Assembly (NCBI GenBank): GCA_020426065.1
Contig: JAGQQT010000291.1
Coordinates: 1-5,616 of the forward strand
Origin: Planctomycetaceae bacterium
Lineage (GTDB): Bacteria > Planctomycetota > Planctomycetia > Planctomycetales > Planctomycetaceae
Length of the DNA stretch: 5,616 nt
Reading direction: 5' to 3'
Positions 1 to 4,642 of this stretch are shown in pieces. Numbering within the stretch: position 1 is the first letter of the stretch; each line of letters begins with the position of its first letter. Position numbers and translations under genes: made by a program. The notes under the pieces were generated by a model. The model was given only the letters and a program-made list of their open reading frames with translations, was not told the origin of the DNA and did not search any database.

Positions 1-351
1 GCTGCACCTGTAACTCCACCGCCGCAACCCAAGCCAGTTCAGGCTGCTCCCAAAACACCACCGGCAGCTGCACCTCCCAAACCGGTCCAGAAACCGGCCA
101 CCGCTCCACCAGCGGCTCAAAGACCTGCTGTGCCTCCTGCCGCACAAAAGCCAAAGCCAGCCAGTCCACCGGCTGCTGGTCAACCACCGCGACCGGCTGC
201 CCAAGCGCCACCCCGGCCTGCTCCCGTACAACGACCACAACCTGCACCGCAGCGCAAGCCAACGCCTCCTCCTGTCAAGCAGCAGCCCAATCCTGCACAA
301 GCCGATGCGGATGATCTGCCGTTTGCTGATGAGTTGCCGGATATTTTCTGA
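1..351 (+). CDS. C-terminal fragment of a proline/alanine-rich low-complexity protein
   Basis: The frame is open from the first base of the window and ends at a TGA at 349-351, giving 116 residues of a protein whose start lies upstream. Nearly all of it is Pro, Ala, Gln and Lys in loosely repeated units such as PPAA, PKPV, PAAQ and QPKP. The last ~17 residues change character and become acidic (ADADDLPFADELPDIF), which looks like a defined C-terminal tail after a disordered linker. There is no catalytic motif, membrane helix or cysteine pair in the visible part, so no function can be assigned. Such Pro/Ala stretches are common as flexible spacers in membrane-anchored or zinc-ribbon proteins of planctomycetes, and the gene at the other end of this window has a milder version of one. 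A start inside the fragment (for example GTG at 130) is unlikely because the same composition runs on unbroken upstream of it. accA follows about 68 bp downstream on the same strand, so co-transcription is possible. Confidence 0.75.
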   Translation, partial: AAPVTPPPQPKPVQAAPKTPPAAAPPKPVQKPATAPPAAQRPAVPPAAQKPKPASPPAAGQPPRPAAQAPPRPAPVQRPQPAPQRKPTPPPVKQQPNPAQADADDLPFADELPDIF

Positions 352-419
352 TATCAGATTGTATGTTATCGATTCCCTTGCGGAATGTTTTTTCAACTTT
401 GAAATTGAGTTTGCGGAAC

Positions 420-1400
420 ATGTCATTGAAGCCGTTGTCATTTGAACGGGATATTCACGATCTGGAAGAGCGACTGGCTGCACTGGAAAGTCAGCAGGAT
501 CCTCCACCCAAACAGCTTGAAGCCATCCGCAATATGCGCGAAGAAATTGTGGGAATGCGGAGAGCAGTATTCGACAATCTGAATGCCTGGCAGGTTGTCG
601 AAGTGGCCCGTCATGAAAATCGTCCGCAGACGCTCGATTATCTGAATCTGATTTTCGATGAATTCATCGAACTCCACGGTGACCGGGCTTACGGAGATGA
701 TCGGGCGATGCTGACAGGCTTCGCGCGAATTGATGGCAAGAGAGTGCTGTTTGTCGGCCAGCACAAAGGGCGGAACCTGAAGGAGCGGACAACGCACAAC
801 TACGGTATGGCTCATCCGGAAGGCTACCGAAAAGCGCTCCAGAAGATGGAACTGGCTGCGAAGTACGGCCTGCCAATTATAACCTTTATTGACACCGCTG
901 GTGCCTATCCCGGAATTGGAGCCGAGGAACGCGGGCAGTCTTATCAGATTGCTTACAACCTCCGTGAGATGGCAGCGCTGGGAACACCCGTCATCAGCAC
1001 CGTGCTCAGTGAAGGTGGCTCTGGAGGAGCGTTGGGAATTGGTGTGGCCAATTATGTCTGCATGCTTCAGCACGCTTACTATTCGGTGATCAGCCCCGAG
1101 GGATGTGCGGGCATTTTGTGGAAGCATGTCAGGCATGCTGACAAGGCCGCCAAGGCATTGAAGTTCACTGCCAAAGACATGCTTGAGTTTGGTGTGATTG
1201 ACAAGATCGTTCCTGAGCCATTTGGAGGCGCCCATCGCAATCACCGCCAGGCAGCAACCAATCTGAAAGCCGAACTCGTTCAGGCTCTCAGGCAGTTCAT
1301 GGGGAAGAGCAGCAAGGAACTGATCGATCACCGCTACGAACGCTTCCGTCGAATCGGACGATTCGAAGAAGGCACTCCGACAACGGCCGAATGTTCCTGA
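420..1400 (+). CDS. accA: Acetyl-CoA carboxylase carboxyltransferase subunit alpha (AccA)
   Basis: AccA pairs with AccD to form the carboxyltransferase of acetyl-CoA carboxylase. This cytoplasmic enzyme moves the carboxyl group from carboxybiotin on AccB to acetyl-CoA, giving malonyl-CoA, the committed step of fatty-acid synthesis. The family signatures are all present and in order: the N-terminal helical region (FERDIHDLEERLAALE, 8-23), GDRAYGDDRA (87-96), GQHKGR (113-118), PEGYRKAL (133-140), FIDTAGAYPGIGAEERGQS (156-174), SEGGSGGALGIG (197-208) and YSVISPEGCAGILWK (221-235). I chose ATG 420 because it gives 326 residues, close to the 319 of E. coli, and an N-terminus (MSLKPLSFER) like other AccA proteins. 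An in-frame ATG at 363 would add 19 residues with no family counterpart. Neither start has a convincing Shine-Dalgarno sequence. E. coli has Pro where this protein has Ala160 in DTAGAYPG; otherwise nothing is odd. accD is not in the window. Confidence 0.96.
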   Translation: MSLKPLSFERDIHDLEERLAALESQQDPPPKQLEAIRNMREEIVGMRRAVFDNLNAWQVVEVARHENRPQTLDYLNLIFDEFIELHGDRAYGDDRAMLTGFARIDGKRVLFVGQHKGRNLKERTTHNYGMAHPEGYRKALQKMELAAKYGLPIITFIDTAGAYPGIGAEERGQSYQIAYNLREMAALGTPVISTVLSEGGSGGALGIGVANYVCMLQHAYYSVISPEGCAGILWKHVRHADKAAKALKFTAKDMLEFGVIDKIVPEPFGGAHRNHRQAATNLKAELVQALRQFMGKSSKELIDHRYERFRRIGRFEEGTPTTAECS

Positions 1401-1579
1401 TCTCAATGGAGAAACATCCTGTGTTTTTCCCTGAGGGCAACGTCCGATAATGTCCGTTATGTATCATTCGCTGGTGAAAAACGCCTAAGCATTGTGATAT
1501 TTTATTGGAGGACGTGTCGGGGCTCTCAGCCTCTGGCGTTCCACAGTTTTGATTGTGAGCGAGCCCAGGCCTGGTGGGA
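1401..1579. other. Convergent intergenic gap between accA and the Clp/RF2 fusion gene
   Basis: Both flanking genes end here, so terminators would be expected on both strands. I find no hairpin followed by a T-run in either direction. The only structure seen is a 10-bp self-complementary CCAGGCCTGG at 1565-1574, just beyond the minus-strand stop codon. It has no loop and no adjacent T-tract, so I do not call it a terminator. No supported coding region or RNA gene is visible. Confidence 0.5.
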
Positions 1580-2557
1580 TTAATCCGTTACGAATCTGGG
1601 CAATCGCAGGAAACGATCAATGTGCCCGGCAAAGATTTTGTCAACGTGACCGGAGCGGATATTCGTCCGGCGATCGCGGACCACGCCTGCTCGTCCCAGT
1701 TCATAAAGGCGAACAATTCTCCCCTCATCGATTGCCCCCCTGCTCTGGATGGCATCAACATATGTCGCCAGAATGGGCAACGCCCGTTCTTCAATCGTGT
1801 GCTGTTCGCCAGCCATGTTCATCTGCAGGCTGAGCATGGTCTCACTGTGGACCAGTCGGACGTTCCACAACGGTTTGTTAATCAACCGTCCAGACCCCTG
1901 GCTGATTTTGCTGACCTCCACTGTGGCATCACCCGGCTGGATCAGTTGTCGGGTGCATTCTGCCGGAAGCACGTCAACGCGGAGTCGCTCACGGGTTTTC
2001 TGTTGAGCTCGGGAATCGTTTCTGTTGATCTCATGAACCCCCCGTTCTTCATACAGATATGCCGCTGCTCCAAAACCTTTGATGTGCAGCACAATGCTGT
2101 CCTCAAAAGGTGTGGCCTGCTGAATATCTGAAATGACTTCCATACCCAGACGGAACCGTTTGGCCCACTTGGAATACATTTGGGCAATACGCAGTACTCC
2201 TTCGTTCGGCTCCCCTTTCCTGGCCAGTGCCGAAATCATCAGGTACACATCTCCCAGCAAACGGGATTCATCGTCTTCCTGAAACTGTTCCAGCAGTTCT
2301 GTTTTGAGATGAATTGAAGCGAGATCATCGAAAGTCAGTTTTCGTTTGCCAAAACGATCGATATCGCGATGCAGCAGGTATAATTGCTTCTCGGCATGTT
2401 CGATACGGTAAATCTGATCGGAAACCTGCCCGGACTCTTCATGGTTATCCCAGAAACCGGGAATGGCGGTACGAGCCAGCAGATTGGTTTTGCGGGCTGC
2501 CCAGAGGCTGGTCGCTTCTTCCAGATTCCGAATCCGTTCCTGAATTCCTTCCAGCTC
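1580..2557 (-). other. Release-factor-2-like module (PCRF plus RF-1-type domains) within the Clp fusion protein
   Basis: Residues 598-922 follow bacterial RF2 from end to end. The amphipathic N-terminal helices are followed by PGFWDN (630-635, RF2 PDxW), then DVYLMIS (700-706, RF2 DCYLDIQ), MYSKWAKRF (724-732, RF2 MYLRWAESR) and YLYEERGVHEINR (764-776, RF2 WLRTETGVHRLVR). Next come LPAE (794-797, RF2 YPE), IQPGDATVEV (803-812, RF2 INPADLRIDV), SQGSGRLIN (816-824, RF2 SGAGGQHVN), and a C-terminal stretch GRIVRLYEL...GHIDRFL (876-913, RF2 SQIRSYVLD...GSLDQFI). GVH and the FW pair favour RF2 over RF1. The catalytic GGQ is SGR (819-821), and the stop-codon tripeptide SPF has no counterpart near NDSR (777-780). 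Peptide release is therefore very unlikely; ribosome or RNA binding may remain. The alignment was made by eye from known family sequence. Confidence 0.85.
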
Positions 2558-4348
2558 ACTGTTGTGGGCTGTTTTGGGGGTTTCTTCCGGTTCGTCAACT
2601 TCGTTGTAAGGGGATTCAATTGAAATCGTGATCTGGCGTTTTCCTGCAGCCATATGGATGACTGATTCCGGTGTCACACGCCCTGTCACCAGTTTTCTGG
2701 CCAGCGGAAGCAGCAACAGTCGTTCAATGACCCGTTTGAGTGGACGGGCTCCAAATGTGCGGGAATAGCCTTCTTTCAACAGCAGTGGATAGACACTCGG
2801 TTCGATATTGAGAGACAGATTCCTGCCGGTCACACCACTTCTCTGGAGCACTCGTGTGACTTCCAGCCGGGCTATCCTTTCCGCCGATTCCTTGGTGAGC
2901 GGGCGGAAGACAACGACCCGATCAATCCGGTTGATGAATTCTGGACGAAACGTGTGTCCCAGCTCCCGATGAATGTCGGTGTCCAGGCTCTCAACCTGAT
3001 CGCTTTGGCCGAAGCCGAAAGTCGGATTTTCCGAGAGCTGGGAACCGACATTTGATGTCATGATGATGATCGAGCGTCGGAAATCAGCAGTTTTTCCCTG
3101 GCCATCCGTTAAACGTCCTGCATCGAATATCTGCAGGCAGATATCGTAGACATTGATATGTGCTTTTTCGATTTCATCCAGCAGAATGATAGAGAAGGGC
3201 TGTTTGCGAACCATTGAAGTCAGCACACCGGCACGACCTCGTGCTCCATTGAGGCGTTCGAAGGCATCGTAAGTCGAGAATTCACTCATGTCGATTCGCG
3301 AAATCCGATCCGGACTGCCAAAACAGTATTCTGCCAGCGATCTGGCCAGCTCTGTTTTGCCAACTCCGGTTGGTCCAACAAACATCAGCACGCCGTAAGG
3401 CTTTCCCGGGTCGGTCAATCTTGCCTTGATGAGGGTGATCAGATCGACGGCTGCATTGACTGCCTCCGGCTGACCAACAACCCGGTTTTCAAAGAAAGCC
3501 CGAACTTCTTTCAGGTTGAGTGGAACCTGGTCATCGAGCAGATGCGTAGAAACTCCAGTGGACTTTTCAATGACGCTCAGAATTTCCTGTTCCGTCGGCA
3601 GTTCATCGATATTGGCTCGTGCTTTCAGCACCTGGCGAAGCAGACCAACGATCCGGCCGGGGTTTTCCAACCCGGCCTGGGAGAACTCGGAGAGTTCAAA
3701 CAGACGGTCCAGAAACGCGTTGTTCGCCAGCAGGCCTTCTTCTTCCAGCACACTGGCAGCAATGTTTTTTGTGCATTCGTCATCAGTGGATTTCAGCGTG
3801 GTCAACTGAAACAGTCGTTTCAATGCGGAGTTGTTCGCATAGGCCTCCTGCAGTTCCTCTTCACTGCTTTCTCCCAGAATGATGACACGTCCCTGTTCGA
3901 TGTGTGGAACCAGTGCAGAGGCAACGTTGTTATCTGATGAAGATGAACGTCCGACGGTTGTGATTTCATGAAGAGCAGGGATGTAAAGGATGATTTTATT
4001 CGGACTGGCAATCTGTTCGATCACTCGGGAAAGCTGGGTTTCCCATTCCCCCAGGTACTTCGTTCCTTTCAGGAATTCTGTCGGAGTGATCTGCACCATC
4101 GACCAACCTGTGTCCAGAGCTGCCAGCTGGTGAGCCAGCTCATAAACGATGGCTGTTTTTCCGGTGCCGGAACTGCCAGTCAGCGTGACGCACCGCCCGC
4201 CATCCTGTGTCAGATTGGTGAGCAGATCCTGGACGATGCTGCCTCGTTCATAGGCGCGGGGCAGATTCTCGAGAATCTTTCCGTCTGTCAGAATCGTTCC
4301 TAATCCTTCGAGGATTTCACGCTGACTTGAGTTCAGATGGGATGACAT
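1580..4348 (-). CDS. ClpA/B/C-type double AAA+ unfoldase fused to a degenerate release-factor-2-like domain
   Basis: This is a 922-residue cytoplasmic protein. AAA+ ring 1 (about 30-270) has Walker A GSSGTGKT (58-65) and a pore loop KYLGEWE with Tyr98. Its Walker B is degenerate (YIPALH, Pro124-Ala125 for Asp-Glu), and its arginine-finger motif reads ALKRLF (175-180) instead of ALERRF. Ring 2 (about 285-578) is intact: Walker A GPTGVGKT (325-332), Walker B LLDE (389-392), sensor 1 TSN (431-433), arginine finger in FRPEFINR (467-474) and sensor 2 GAR (533-535). It lacks the GYVGY pore loop. FGF (444-446) sits where ClpC has its ClpP-docking loop. The Clp N-domain and the ClpB coiled-coil middle domain are absent. 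An acidic linker (579-597) leads to a release-factor-like module (598-922). I chose ATG 4348. GTG at 4405 would add 19 residues, but it lies inside an inverted repeat and the family offers no support for it. Neither start has a good ribosome-binding site. An unfoldase/remodelling role is likely; the target is unknown. Confidence 0.93.
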   Translation of the reverse strand: MSSHLNSSQREILEGLGTILTDGKILENLPRAYERGSIVQDLLTNLTQDGGRCVTLTGSSGTGKTAIVYELAHQLAALDTGWSMVQITPTEFLKGTKYLGEWETQLSRVIEQIASPNKIILYIPALHEITTVGRSSSSDNNVASALVPHIEQGRVIILGESSEEELQEAYANNSALKRLFQLTTLKSTDDECTKNIAASVLEEEGLLANNAFLDRLFELSEFSQAGLENPGRIVGLLRQVLKARANIDELPTEQEILSVIEKSTGVSTHLLDDQVPLNLKEVRAFFENRVVGQPEAVNAAVDLITLIKARLTDPGKPYGVLMFVGPTGVGKTELARSLAEYCFGSPDRISRIDMSEFSTYDAFERLNGARGRAGVLTSMVRKQPFSIILLDEIEKAHINVYDICLQIFDAGRLTDGQGKTADFRRSIIIMTSNVGSQLSENPTFGFGQSDQVESLDTDIHRELGHTFRPEFINRIDRVVVFRPLTKESAERIARLEVTRVLQRSGVTGRNLSLNIEPSVYPLLLKEGYSRTFGARPLKRVIERLLLLPLARKLVTGRVTPESVIHMAAGKRQITISIESPYNEVDEPEETPKTAHNSELEGIQERIRNLEEATSLWAARKTNLLARTAIPGFWDNHEESGQVSDQIYRIEHAEKQLYLLHRDIDRFGKRKLTFDDLASIHLKTELLEQFQEDDESRLLGDVYLMISALARKGEPNEGVLRIAQMYSKWAKRFRLGMEVISDIQQATPFEDSIVLHIKGFGAAAYLYEERGVHEINRNDSRAQQKTRERLRVDVLPAECTRQLIQPGDATVEVSKISQGSGRLINKPLWNVRLVHSETMLSLQMNMAGEQHTIEERALPILATYVDAIQSRGAIDEGRIVRLYELGRAGVVRDRRTNIRSGHVDKIFAGHIDRFLRLPRFVTD

Positions 4349-4387
4349 GGAGGTTCCGGGGCAAAGGAAGTGATAGGAAGAGGTGGG

Positions 4388-4412
4388 ACAGAATGTGACT
4401 GACACATTCTGT
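4388..4412. repeat. Perfect inverted repeat, 10-bp arms and 5-bp spacer, in the leader of the Clp/RF2 gene
   Basis: The left arm ACAGAATGTG (4388-4397) and right arm CACATTCTGT (4403-4412) are exactly complementary around the spacer ACTGA. The element lies 39 bp upstream of the chosen ATG of the minus-strand gene and downstream of its predicted promoter. It could be an operator for a dimeric regulator or a hairpin in the mRNA leader. No T-run follows it on either strand, so it is not a classical intrinsic terminator. Confidence 0.7.
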
Positions 4413-4427
4413 GATGAAGAGGCCCTG

Positions 4428-4442
4428 TATCATTTAATGATA
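4428..4442. repeat. 15-bp AT-rich palindrome overlapping the predicted -10 box
   Basis: TATCATTTAATGATA has perfect 7-bp arms around a single central T. On the minus strand its first six bases are TATCAT, the proposed -10 element of the fusion gene. It may be an operator placed over the promoter. AT-rich palindromes of this size can also arise by chance. Confidence 0.45.
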
Positions 4443-4464
4443 AATATTCAGGAACGGTTTTCAA
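4437..4464 (-). promoter_or_regulatory. Candidate sigma-70-type promoter for the Clp/RF2 fusion gene
   Basis: Read on the minus strand, TTGAAA (4459-4464, five of six matches to the -35 consensus) is followed after 16 bp by TATCAT (4437-4442, five of six matches to the -10 consensus). Transcription would begin near 4430, giving a leader of about 80 nt before the ATG at 4348 that contains the inverted repeat at 4388-4412. Prediction is by consensus only; planctomycete promoters are poorly characterised. Confidence 0.4.
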
Positions 4465-4629
4465 TTACACCAGATGGGGCAAAAGCCTGATTGACTCAAA
4501 ATTCGAATAGCCATTTTTTTTCAGTTTCTCTATGATTTTAAGGAAGAATTCTGCGCTTATGTCGTTCCCTCGGAAGTGACTTTCCCGCAACCAGGTCTAA
4601 GATGGCTTTTGTGAGCCGTTTCGTCACTC

Positions 4630-4634
4630 AGGAG
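4630..4634 (+). promoter_or_regulatory. Ribosome binding site of the zinc-ribbon/SHD1 gene
   Basis: AGGAG lies 8 bases upstream of GTG 4643. It fixes the start of this gene: the ATG in between (4638) is in another frame and reads ATG-AAG-TGA, and the frame beginning at GTG 4643 stays open to the end of the window. Confidence 0.7.
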
Positions 4635-4642
4635 ATAATGAA

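Larger units (their letters stand above)
4349..4642. other. Divergent intergenic region between the Clp/RF2 gene and the zinc-ribbon/SHD1 gene
   Basis: This 294-bp region must hold the promoters of both flanking genes. The minus-strand candidate promoter and two inverted repeats occupy 4388-4464. On the plus-strand side a TATGAT at 4531-4536 could be a -10 box, but there is no acceptable -35 at 16-18 bp. TTGACT at 4491-4496 lacks a partner -10, so I do not call a plus-strand promoter. The centre is AT-rich (for example a run of eight T at 4514-4521). No further coding frame or RNA gene is supported. Confidence 0.5.

Noticed and set aside
363..419. N-terminal extension of AccA from ATG 363
   Set aside because: The 19 extra residues have no counterpart in the family and ATG 420 gives a typical N-terminus. 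A short direct repeat TTGCGGAA (378-385 and 411-418) falls here but looks like chance.
438..1406. Long minus-strand open frame (322 codons) opposite accA
   Set aside because: It lies wholly antisense to a strongly conserved accA and shows no recognisable domain; long antisense frames are common opposite genes with biased codon use.
1565..1574. CCAGGCCTGG palindrome as a terminator
   Set aside because: It has no loop and no adjacent T-run on either strand, so it cannot be supported as an intrinsic terminator.
1574..2131. Plus-strand open frame of 185 codons
   Set aside because: It is antisense to the RF2-like module, whose frame shows clear family similarity; the plus-strand translation has no family pattern.
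1580..4348. ClpB disaggregase as the identity of the large protein
   Set aside because: The N-domain, the coiled-coil middle domain needed for DnaK-linked disaggregation and the ring-2 GYVG pore loop are all missing, and an RF2-like module is added.
4349..4405. GTG 4405 as start of the Clp/RF2 fusion (941 residues)
   Set aside because: The added residues (MSVTFCPTSS...) resemble no Clp N-terminus, there is no ribosome binding site, and the codon lies inside the 25-bp inverted repeat.
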